DNA from: Atrichornis clamosus
Taxonomy: Eukaryota; Chordata; Aves; Passeriformes; Menuridae
Length of the DNA stretch: 64,000 nucleotides
Reading direction: 5' to 3'
NCBI GenBank assembly: GCA_013400975.1
Contig: WBMZ01008622.1
Coordinates: forward strand, 62,001 to 126,000
Shown here: positions 26,301 to 37,155 of the stretch, piece by piece
Numbering within the stretch: the stretch's first letter is position 1
Layout of the letters: the number at the start of each line of letters is the position of its first letter
Position numbers and translations under genes: made by a program
The notes under the pieces: model-generated
What the model was told of the DNA's origin: nothing
What the model saw: the letters and a program-made list of their open reading frames with translations, nothing else
The model's database searches: none

Positions 26301-29300
26301 CATGCAGAAAAGCGTCCACAGTTCTGTCAGATGTGGACACTCCCGGTATTTTAGTGCTAATGGCTTGTGTGCTGTGCACCTCATTCTCTTCGCTTCTTGT
26401 AAAAATCATTAACCTGTGCTGGCATTTTGTAGGAGTTCATATTTTGGTCTGTGATCTTGTATCTTCTCAAAACAAAACGCAGTGTGTTCATTTGAAGGGT
26501 GTTTGTTGTTAAAAAAAAAGTAACAAGAGAAGCCTACACCACTGGCAGAAATATCTTTAAAAATTTATAACCAGTTACATCCTACAGGCATGGAAGTAAT
26601 ACCTTGGGATCACAGTGATGGACCAGGAATCATTTGAGCTAGTCAGTGTATGAACACAAAACAGAGAGATGTCTCTGCCCATGTGATGCTAAACCTTCAT
26701 CAGCTGCTCTGCTGGTGCAGCTCTCTCTCCTCTAACCCAGCCTTCCTTCTCCTTCTGCATTTCTTTTGGGGCTTCTGTCTGCGTTTAAAGCAATTTGAGA
26801 AGAACTATTGTGAAGTTATTCCCTCGCCTAAGAAAAGTCCTCCAAGTTTTCCAGCAGCTGCAGAATTAATCACACGTAATAATTACATCCGTACATGCTC
26901 ATTATTATACCAGCAGCATATTAACCCCATTAAACAAATACAATAGCATTAATGCTGGAAAAGACAGGAGGGAGAGAACAAGCTATCAGGATTTCTATTG
27001 GGAACAGGAGAAATTCTTGAAGTAAAGACTTGTCTGAAAACAAACATCTACCTGAGCCACAAGTAACAGTGCCAACAAGTACAGAAAAGGCTCCCAAGTT
27101 AAAATTAGGATCCTTATATTAGGATCCTTGTTGCTCTGATATCAGAGAGCTTGAAAGCCATTAGTGGATTTTATTTTATCAGCTTATTTTTGAGGGAGGA
27201 AAAGTTACTATCCCTGTTACATTCCTGGAGAATTAAGGCACAGGTTAATTCCTTTAATTACTTCAAAACAGAACAGGAAGCTGAATAAAAAAGTTAACTC
27301 CTAACTTGCATATCTTGCTCTGAACAGGGAACTTGCTTGAGCTCCTAAAGCATTGTGATTCATGTGCCCATGTCATACATAATAGAAGAGGGATCTGTGC
27401 CAGGGCAAGCTGGGGAGGATTCAGACCTCCAGAGGGCTTGGATAACAGAGCAGTAGGTGTGCTGGGAACCTTCTTGCTGCTGAGAGCTTGCCAGTCAGTC
27501 ACAGTAAGATTGCAGAAAACCAGCTCTCCTTTTGTATCTTCTTGTTGCCCATCCTTGAATATAGCCAAAAGAAGCTCACAATAAGAACAGCTGAGGAAGC
27601 TTTGTTCTGGGTGGAAAAGATGAGGCCAGATGCAAGGAGCCCCAGGAGGATGTCTCAGGAATGAGCAGCTGGGCAGGGAGCTGGAAGAGGAAGGGTGGAT
27701 AAGTGTAAAGTTTTGCATGGGGACACAAGTGGAATTAAAATGTCTTCTGGATGGACTGAGAGCCACATGGGAGTGAAATATTAGGTTGATAGTAAATAGC
27801 TCCAGGAAAACATCTGCTCAAGGGTCACCCATAGTAGTGAAAAAAACCCCAAACTAAATGTGGACAAAGCAAAATATTGGTATTTGATTGTAAATATACA
27901 GTCACCAGTGTAGTGAATGCTGTGTACAGTTCTGGCTCCTTCTGTTCAAATAGAATATGGCAGAACTGAAAGGATGTGGTGAGCGGTGTTGGAGACAATC
28001 AGAGGTATGGGAACAGCTTCCAGCGAGCTGTAGCTGAATAGACTGTGCCTCCCACGATGCTACAACAAAGGGAGATGGGGGAGGATTTCACAGAGGTCTC
28101 TAAGTGTCATTGAGAAAGTGAATTGACAACAGTAATTCGTTGTCTTCTGATACAAAAGCAAATGATGGTAAAAGGAAGCGAGGAGGTAGCGGGTTCTGAA
28201 GAGGAGACAGCTCTTCACCTACGCTGTCGAATTCCTCACTACAGAATGTCATGGATGCTGGAAGTCTGCTTGAGTTCTGTGCAGCACAGGAGAAACTCAC
28301 AAAGTTAGTTCCACAGAGGATTATTAAATGTGAAGACAGTGCCTCTGAGTGAGGAAGGTCTTGAGTCATAAATTGCTAGAGACTGGGAGAGTATTTGTGA
28401 GAGAACCAGCACATGCTGTGTTTTTATAGATTTACTGCTGTGTGTGGTATTTGGTACTGTTGGGTGAATAAACTGTCTGAGGACAGCTCTTCCCACCACA
28501 TGTGAGACCTGGTACTGACTAGGCTTAGGAAAGCTAGTGTTACAACGAAAACCAGTGAACAACAGAGCTCCTTTCAAGGAGCCATTGTGAGATTTTTGTG
28601 GGGGATATTCCATAATAATTAGACATCCAGGGATAGTGTGTGGTTATCCAGCAGTGTTTTCAACAGCTTTATTTTTCTAAAAAGTCTATGGAAAGCGTAG
28701 TCCATGTTACAGTTGCTGGCTATAAAAATGAAGACATTTCTGAATCAAAGGAGTGCATTTGAAGTGGATGGATATATGGTGATGCTCCCCCACTCCCATG
28801 GCTGTGAACAAGAAAAAACCAATTTTTTTTCTCCCTTCCCAAAACAAGCAGATGAAAAAGCCATGGCTACCAGAGTGGAACAATCCTAATTCCAAATTTC
28901 AGCTGGAGCTGAATGTTTAGTGCACATCTGCAGTGGCACTACGGAGCAGTGTTTGCAGGAGATCTGATGACAGGCTGTGTAATAAAGCCATGCCTGTGGG
29001 CACTGCTGCTGGAGGTGACAAAAGCCGGGCTTAAGCATCCTGACATGGTGCTGCTCCCGTTGCTGGGAAGGTGCGTATCCGTGTTTCCTGATACTCTTCC
29101 TGTTGAAGTTCCAACCCCCTCTCTGAGGCAGCAGCAATGCATAAATGTAGAAAAGAGATGAAATGCCCTTATCAGAGGAGCGTCACCTTGTGCATCTGGA
29201 GCGGTGCCTGTGTTCTGCGATAGCTGTGTCAGCCCGGACTGAAGCTGCACCTCCTCAGGGCTGGGGAGTGCGGGCAGAGGGTGAACGGGCTCTGCAGCCT

Positions 29301-32300
29301 GACACGTGTCCCACGTGAGGGCTGGTGCTGTAAAATGGGGTGGCCATGGGGTGGTGAGGCAGCAGAGGAGGATCACCAAGGAGCTGAGCTCCAACGTGTC
29401 CTGGAAGCACCTTTCCTACCTCAGAGACCTGTGCAGGTGCTTCCAGGGAGCCCTCACCTCCTGCCCCTCCTGCATGTCACTGCTGCTGGCAATTCCCTCC
29501 CCTCAGGCCAAACAGTGCTTCCAGGGAGCCGTGCATTCCTTTCTGCTGCATTTTAAATTAGAGGCGCTGCTGGTCTGTTCTCTGATGACTCACATGTGCA
29601 GGTTGCCAGATCCCAGCCTCTCCCTTGTGTGAGTGCTGCCAGCCCCGGAGGGAACCTGAGAAGCAGAGGCTTGGTGCAACAGGGAAAGGAATGTTGGCTT
29701 CTCAGCAACGTAGCAGGCAGCTCTCAGCTCTTGTGTGATTGATAGAGTAGGCCACAAGCTGCCTTAATCAAGACTTTCATGACACAGTGTTGGGATCAAA
29801 AGCTTGGGTCTAATTCTCCTCCCTGCTCTTTTACTGATCCAGCTGCAGTGAGCCCAGTTCAGAGTATTTCTGCCCCACTGCTGGTGTAAAGGGGAGACAA
29901 AGCCAGGACTAATGGTCTTCTGGGCCTCAAACTGAGACCTCACATGGAGCTGCCTGTACAGAGTGGAGCTCTGGGGTTGCTTCGCCACGCCGTGCTGCCA
30001 TTTATTATGTAGGCTGGGAGCGTGGGCTTGCCAGCTGGGGGAAATTAAGCTCCAGGCCCAAGGCTTTCTTCTACTGCGGCTGTTATTAGTCTGGATTGCA
30101 GCATGCTGACATGGTTATCCTGCTTTTGGAAATGAGCTGGCTTGCCTGGAGCGCGGGTGGGAAAGTTCATACGGCTCTGTGTGGTACCCTGCAGTCCACA
30201 GACGTGAGGGGTCAGGAGTCTGTGGTTGTTTATTTCCTTTCTAAATATAAATTCAAGCAGGGGGTTAGGCGCTTTTGTATTTGCAGTGCTGTTGCTCACG
30301 GATCAGCTTTATTAATAATGGTAGTGCTTAGTGTAAGTGAAAGCAGAATGCACGCTACGGTCCCTGCTCCAAAAACAGGAATGCATAATTTACAGTTGAT
30401 TGTTCCCCTGAGTTGTCATTATCAGTTAGTTCCCTCAGAAGAATCATGACAGAAATGGGTCATTAGAGGAATCCCGGAAAAACTGATTGCCTTTCAGATG
30501 AGCTCTCAAGAGGTGTTTGAGGGTTGGGGCAGTGGTGTTGCAGACAGAGCAGTCTGCACAAGGAGAGCTTTGCCCAACCCTCTGGAGTAAGAAGATGCAA
30601 CACTAGCCCAAAATGTGTCTGGCTTCTCGCCAGCATTCCTTGATTTAGTGCTTTTCACTCTGGTATTAAATGCAGAGGTGTTGATATTTCATGTGTACTT
30701 GAACATTGTTCAATCCACTCATACCAGAGATGCAAGATCAGTTTAGAGCAAAAATGATCTGCAGTGAGAACTTCTGTTCCAAAACCTGCATGAAAAGGAG
30801 AGCCTGGTAGATGCGGTGCTAAAATTGGTCTTGGCAAAGTTAGACTTTGTTCTTGAATCCTCACAGACTTTTGTGTAACCGTGGGCAAGCTGCAGTCTTA
30901 GACACTTCCAGATATTAAGAGGTCTCACTCTTTTTCATGTCAGTGAGATGGGTGCCTAAATAGAAGGTGAGCACTTAGGCATTTTAAAGAATGTAAGCCC
31001 TAATCTCTCTCTTCCTTTTGTGCTTGATAGAGGTGGCACAAAAGTAAACACTCTGAAGAGCACAGAGTGCTGAGACACCACGTTAATGAGGCCATTACTG
31101 CATCTGAGCATGTAATTAGATGGAAAATGTTTGCCTTCATAATGAATAGATGCTCTTACACATACATTCCTCAGTAAATTGTCAAGTTCATCCTTGCTGT
31201 AGTTCCACTAATTTAACTGTGTAACTGTGGATGGATTTTCTTTGGCAAAGTCAACAGGAGGAGAGAGCTTTCCATCCCCGAGGACCAGACTGGGCCACAA
31301 GAAGAGCTGTGTTGTCTCATGAGATACCTAAAAAGATGCTGCAAAGAGCACAATGCAGAAAGGGAAAACTGCAATCTTAAAATGTAGTTAGTGAAGCAGA
31401 ATAACAGCTCAGCCTCATATGTACCAACTCTGCAAAGCAAAATTCAGATGCTAAATATATGATCCACACCTACTCTTTTATTTCTGTTCAGGCAAGCTTG
31501 ATTCTTTTGGCTGGTAAAATACACCCAGTGGAATAAATTTGAGGAGAATCGGCAGCCTGATTTAATTGTCACTTGCACTGGTTTTGTGCCTGTGTTTTCA
31601 TGGGGGTGAATAGGGCCCCTGGCATTAGTTCTGCCCTGAGCATAGTTTCCTTCCAGCCTGATCCAGATGATAGATGCAGAATCCCCACCAACCTTGGTAT
31701 TGTATAGACAGGATCTTGGTGCAGAATTATGTAGCAAATCTGATGTGCATTAAAGAAAAAAACAACTTTTCTGACTTTGATTTATGCCATTGGTAGTGTG
31801 CTGCTCAGTTTTCTTCAAAGCCAGCTGTATTACTCCTCACTTGCAAAAGTTGAAGCCTCAATCGGGGATGTGACATCCTAGAGTTTATGACTGTAAGAAA
31901 CTCATCCATCGATTGCCTGGAGAATTAACTGGGGCATCCTGAAACAGTATCCTATGAGACATTTTAGCTGCGGCACTTGCTTTAGTGTTAAAACCTAAAT
32001 CATCTGTGATGGTATCACTGTCTGCTAGATCACTGCTGAATTATGCCATCTGCTACTTTGATTATGAATTGGTTGACTCCTTTGGGGACTGTTCAAATGA
32101 GTGCAGTTAGGTTTGATGAATCCCACCTGAGCTGCCAGTACAGGTGAAAGTCAGAAGGAAGCACAAGAGCAAGGTATACTAAGAGTACAATCTAGACCTC
32201 ACTTCTCTCCCCACCTTCTTAGAAAGAGGGAGACATGGGAAGATAATCTAAAAGAATGCTTTATTTGCTGTTGGTTGTGTTGTACATTGCCAAGGTCAGG

Positions 32301-34508
32301 TGGGATAGCAGTGAGGGTGTGGGTAGCAGTCCTTGACTGCGTAAGGAAAATTTTCCCCCAGGAAAACTCTTCCAGGAGCTGCCAAGGGGCCCAGGGGGCA
32401 AGACCATTCCAGTGCTGCTCCATACCCAACTCTTCCCTTGCTGATTGTTCCCAACCCCAATGTGATCCCAGACAAATGCCCTCAGCAAAGCAGCTCTCGG
32501 AGGGCAGAGGGAAAAGTGATGTGACCCTAGGACATATTCAGAGAAAACCAGAAGTATTGGTCCAGGAGCAAGGGGAGAGGTTCTTATCTCTGTGAATTCC
32601 TAGACCACAGCGGTCACCTCTCTTGCATGTCAGCAGAAATAAGATCCTTCATTTTCTGCCCGTAAATGGGATTGGTTTGGAAAACGCACTGAAATTATGC
32701 GAAAATGTGACCTTTCAATTTGAAAGAAAAATTTTAAAGTTCAAGCAGACAATTGTACTAATTACCTCCTTGTTTATATTTAAAAATCGGCCTGGCAGAG
32801 ATCTTTTAACTATTTTGAAATCCCCTTCTCAGAAATAAAAGGAAAAGTATATTTAAAAAAATCCGTAAATCCCCTACTTATCTTTATTTCCAGGGAGTTC
32901 CCTGCAGCCTAGCCCAGCAGCCAGGACTTACACGAGGAATGCTTCAGTGCACATTGTGGTTTGTCACTGCAAAGCACAGTGGCTTCTCTACAAATACTGC
33001 AGGAGTTGTGTCGGGTACCTACCTTGCACAGCTTCACATTGAGTCGAGGTAGAAGAGAGAGTCCGCTCTTGGGCTTTTGTGTTTATGATGGGTCTAAGTT
33101 GTTACAGATTTCAGTCCCTCAACACTGAATATTAAGGTGGGAATTAGTCCACCTCTCAATAAAGCATTTCTTTTCCTTGCCTGATACAATCATGAAATTA
33201 AGTCACGCTCTGCCTTTCTGCGTAACGAGTAGGCCTAGTCTGGCAAGGTCTGCTTCATCCCCAGTATGACACTGGGAGCCAAGCTGGCACCCCCAGCTAA
33301 TGCCTGGGCTGAACTTTCCCCGCAGTAACTTGATAGCTGTACAGCTGTGCAGGCTCACAATTTGCTCCTTGATTGTCAGTCTCCTGACAGCTTTTTCAGT
33401 GGAACAGTTTGAGAGGAGCGGGAAGCCCTGCTTTGGAGACACAGAAGTGTTTTCACACCTGAAGTGTAATTTCACACCTTGTGTTGCTCAGTAGATAAGT
33501 GCGTAAAATAGCACATCAAACGGGAACAGAAGAGGATAGAAATGCTGCAGACAAGAGACGGAGGCTTGTTATTTATTTCCTATCTTCGGCACACTCTGAA
33601 ATAAGACTCACTTGCAGGAGCCCAGGCACAGATTAGGAAGGGGTTAGCAGAGGACTTGTCTAGCCAAGCGATCTGTCACTGTCAGAGGCAGGGCAAGGTG
33701 GAAACTTACACTGAGCTGGGTCTGTGGAGCACTGGGAGCTCTGACACCACAGTATTAGCAACCACGTAACAGAGGTGAACTAATGAGCACAGGAGGCAGC
33801 AGGAGTTTAAAGAGCAGATTTACAGGAACACGAAATTGGACCATCCCCTCCCTGTATCTACTGAGCATGTTAACTCCTTGTATTGACTTAAATCGTGAAT
33901 AAAATTGACCTCGAGTCCACTAAAAATGTAATATGAGAATTCAAAAAAACCCATGAAACTAGCATGGTAGATAAAATGATTTCACTGTGTGAAACAAAAA
34001 TTGCTTTTCCCTCTCTTTCAAGGCCCTTTTTTTATTGGTATCTCAAACAATAGGTCATAGAGACATCCTTCCAGAGGAGAGTGGTGGAGAGGGAAGGGCA
34101 GCCAAGGGTAAGACAGCCTCCATGAAGCTTGACTGTGAGGGACAGGAAAGGAAGGTAGAGACACACCATTTGATGTGGAGAATCCATGAAGATGCTCATA
34201 GTTTTGGTTAGTCTTAGGTTTGCAAGGATGGGGCACCAGGTATCCTGTCCTTTCCAAGACAGTAGGGCTGAAAAACACATCAGTTTTCTTTTCTCCTCAA
34301 CTGAATATGAGAAAATCCAAGAGGTGCTTTCATCTTCTGCTTCTCAACCCATGGATTTCACCAAGGACCGCAAGCCAGCCCTCATCTGTTACTCACTGCA
34401 GAACTAAACTGCTCTACTTCAGGGGTTTGGGGTGTTTTTTGGTTGCCTGGGGCTTTCATTTACTCTGTCACCTGCACCAAACAAGTCATTTCCTCCTTTT
34501 TGCCTTAG
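23390..34508 (+). other. 11.1-kb intron splitting the C2B domain
   Basis: A phase-1 intron with donor gtaagt and acceptor ttgccttag. It contains a diverged old CR1 at about 27600-28420 and a TAAT-rich block at about 26800-26945 that looks constrained. The rest is unremarkable intronic sequence without supportable exons. Confidence 0.75.
27600..28420 (+). mobile_element. Ancient, highly diverged CR1-type LINE copy
   Basis: Fragments of an old CR1 appear in the right order on the + strand. They are GGATAAGTGTAAAGTTTTGC (the line usually reading ATAAATGTAAAGTAATGC), GTGTACAGTTCTGGCTCCTT, ATATGGCAGAACTGAAAGGA, GGGAACAGCTTCCAGCGAGC, and near the end AATTGCTAGAGACTGGGAGA. Divergence is much greater than in the 15.4-kb copy, which suggests an older amniote CR1 subfamily. 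Boundaries are approximate. Confidence 0.6.
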
Positions 34509-34822
34509 ACACCTACGCAAAGCTCTGTCTGCGCAACTCCGTGGGTCAGGAGATGTCTCGCTGCAAGACCTCCATCCGCCGGGGGCAGCCCAACCCCGTC
34601 TACAAGGAAACCTTCATCTTCCAGGTGGCCCTCTTCCAGCTCTCTGACGTCACCCTGATGATCTCCATCTTCAACAGGCGCAGCATGAAGCGCAAGGAGA
34701 TGATCGGCTGGATTTCCATGGGCCAGAACAGCAGCGGGGAGGAGGAGCAGAGCCACTGGCAGGAGATGAAGGAGTCGCAGGGGACGCAGGTCTGCAGGTG
34801 GCACACGCTGCTGGAGTCCTAG
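34509..34822 (+). CDS. SYT16: SYT16-like terminal coding exon: rest of C2B and stop
   Basis: The acceptor ttgccttag is followed by 314 bp ending in TAG at 34820-34822. With the carried G it reads [15 protein letters not shown], then [17 protein letters not shown] (the conserved C2 polybasic and N-P-V-Y-K-E motifs). It continues [13 protein letters not shown], the loop [12 protein letters not shown], and ends C-R-W-H-T-L-L-E-S, the diagnostic C-terminus of SYT14/SYT16. As in C2A, the aspartates that hold calcium are missing (D-T-Y for [12 protein letters not shown] for the D-Y-D loop). The product would be a cytosolic or membrane-associated trafficking protein that oligomerises or binds lipid without calcium, as known for the family. 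GC and CpG content rise sharply over the flanking introns. Confidence 0.95.
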
Positions 34823-37155
34823 TGGCTACCAGGGCAGCCTGCAGGTCCTGGGACAAAGGGCTGTCTCACCTTGTTCTCTGCCAGCACAAAACAGCTCTCC
34901 CGTGACAAGCACTGTGCTCTGGCAGGGCACGTCGCTTTAACCTGGCTGCTCAGTGTCAGCAGTCACAGGTATTAAAGATGGCAGGGCCTGGGAAGCATGT
35001 TTAGTTCTTGCCTTTCCAGCTTGTCCTGCATTTTTCCACGTCCAAATAATTAACCCTAGCGAGAAGCAGTGGGAATACCTGCAAAATCCTTTCCTTGGTC
35101 ATTGTCTCGCTCATTTTGTTACAGGTTTGATCATCACAGACTGATTCTGAAGTGATGCTGTTTTCTTCTGGGGTAAACTCTCTCTCCCCTCTCTCCCCTT
35201 ATTTATATTAATGAAGTTTGCAAATATTCTTGCCACGCAGATAGCTCACAGGAAGGCTAACCTGCATGCAGATCACATCCTCTCCCTTTTATTATTGTGT
35301 TTCTAAGTCCTAGAAATAAGCATTTGATACCACTGTAGACTGGATGATCTATTTTTCAGGCAGCATGAGAAAGCACTCTTGAATTCTCTGTCAACATTTA
35401 AGTGCCTAGATATTACTACTGTTCTCCTGTAATAACAATTGATATAAGGACTAAATACTACTGGTATTTTTAATTAGGCACCCTGTGCACTTGTTAGCCT
35501 GCATTGCCATAGGTTTGCACAAGAGATAACAAGCATCAGTTTTATATTGCATTATACAATGCATGTTTAGATGTTTACTTGAAGTTATGGCTTCTGTCAT
35601 CACAAATACCAAAAAAAGGCCAGAACAAACTGCATATCCACCTTTGTGCCTGATTCACCCTTTTCTGCATCGTTTTGCCCATGTGTTAATGTGGTTTTTA
35701 GAAGTGAGGTTCGTTCAGAAAAATATTTCTGTGAGAATTACAGGGGAAGGCTTCAGATCCGTGGTTTCTCTGTGATTCAGCAAAGCACTACTCAGTTTGC
35801 TGAGGGCTCTTCTTCACATGTGCTCTCCTGTAATACCTTCTTGGGATATGGAAGGGGTCTGGTTTTGGCAGGCTGAACATCAGAGGATGCCAGACCATGT
35901 CACCTAACTTGGGGGGAAGCTCTCCTGCAGGCAAGGATCAGGATCCAGGGAACCCCTCTGAGGGGCTGCTGGCTCTGCTGAAATAGCACTGGAGGCAAGT
36001 ATTGTGCTTCCTGGCTCCAGCTGAAAGCAATGCAAGGAGCAGCCTTGCTGGATGAGGTGATGACATTTTCACGTGGTTACTTTTCAGACTATATTGTCCT
36101 TTTCCATTTTAATCTTTTCTCCTGTCTCTGTAAGTTGAAGTCATGGAGGTGCTGGATAGAGGACGTGTCCTAGTCTGCTGCTTGGCTGCGTGGTTGTTGT
36201 TGCAGTGCTGTGTGTGTCACAAAGGAGGATGTTCATCCTCCATGGAATGTAGGCAGTGAGGTGCTGAGATCTCCAAATGCTATCAGCTGCCCAATCTCCC
36301 ATTCTCCACGCTCCCTAGGAGAGGACTGTCATTTCTCCCTTCCTGCTGATGACAGCAAGACACAGGAAATACTTTGCTGAAGAAGTTTGTCTGTACTGAA
36401 TCACTTCATGGTTTGTTTTTTGTCATTTACTGAGACCTGGCACCAAATTCTGCCTCTTCCTGCACCACAGTCATCTCCTTCCCTTCGATGGTGCTGTGCA
36501 AATCTAACTAATGCAAATGTTGGCACTGGCTGTTTGACCAAAACTGGGCCTGGGTGCTGGTTGACATCCCACGCAGGCTGGACAGGCCCTGAGGGCAGCG
36601 CTGTGGCGCTCACAGCTTGTCACTCTGTGTCACTCACAGCTCTGTCTGTCCTGCTGAGGCAGGCAGAGTAATCTGCATGTCAGAGGGCTGCTGGTACAGG
36701 TGATACAAGTTATTCTACAGACCACGCTTTTGTATATTCTTATCACCTGTCTGAGCATCATTTTTCCAGGGAGACTGATGGGTATCCTATGCAGGAGGGT
36801 TCTCCTCCACTGCCTAGATAAGCTGGCACATCTGCTTTGCACTACTGGGGCTTTCTATCACAAAGCAGGATGTAACCCAGATACGCCTCATCCAACAAAC
36901 ACATTTTTGACTGCACTGCTAATGCTGCTGTATTACCAATGCAAGAAAAAATGAACATCTGAGCGGTAATTTTTTTTATCCTACACTTTTTCTCCAGGGG
37001 AAACAGCCCTGTTCAAAGGGTACATTTGCTGATTCCAGTTGTTTTCCCATGTCGCCACCCTTTTTTTCCTGAACTGCATAAAATGTATATGCAAGTGTTT
37101 ATAATTAATTTTATTACCTGGAATGTGTGTGTAATAAACTTACTGAAGTTCTCTT
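34823..37155 (+). other. SYT16: Probable 3'UTR of SYT16-like gene
   Basis: Sequence following the TAG stop, without interspersed repeats, up to a canonical AATAAA at 37133-37138 (GTGTAATAAACTTACTGAAG). A cleavage site 15-20 bp after it would give a 3'UTR of about 2.3 kb. The end is inferred only from the hexamer; RNA-seq could place it elsewhere. A weaker ATTAAA lies near 34972. Confidence 0.4.
37133..37138 (+). terminator. Candidate polyadenylation signal AATAAA
   Basis: A canonical hexamer in an AT-rich context, about 2.3 kb after the SYT16-like stop codon, on the same strand, with T-rich sequence following (TTCTCTTCAGAACTTCTT). It is the first convincing AATAAA I noted after the stop. Confidence 0.4.

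Larger units (their letters stand above)
408..34822 (+). other. SYT16: SYT16-like gene body (5'-partial), CDS join of five exons
   Basis: Proposed CDS join: 408-446 (uncertain), 17598-17854, 21704-22147, 23200-23389, 34509-34822. The phases run 1, 1, 0, 0, 1 without conflict and give about 414 residues of the C-terminal part. Human SYT16 is about 645 residues, so the 5' exons lie before this window. Assignment to SYT16 rather than its ohnolog SYT14 rests on remembered residues in C2A and the linker; an alignment was not possible. The gene downstream is a SERTAD4-like gene, whereas SERTAD4 proper neighbours SYT14 in mammals, so the reader should test both identities together. Confidence 0.85.

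Noticed and set aside
29770..29975. Text resembling an old reptilian repeat (CCACTGCTGGTGTAAAGGGG)
   Set aside because: Similarity is limited to short words and I could not name the family with confidence.
34220..34508. Open frame in front of the terminal C2B exon
   Set aside because: The exon begins at the ttgccttag acceptor (34508). The carried G from 23389 recreates the Asp of the D-T-Y-A-K motif, so the upstream codons are intron.
21704..34822. Identity as SYT14 instead of SYT16
   Set aside because: Residues I remember as distinguishing the two (D-K-D-R-S-G, S-L-S-H-G-G, H-F-R-N-L-A, L-E-P-R-S-N) fit SYT16. Not excluded with certainty, because no alignment was run; see the SERTAD4-like finding.
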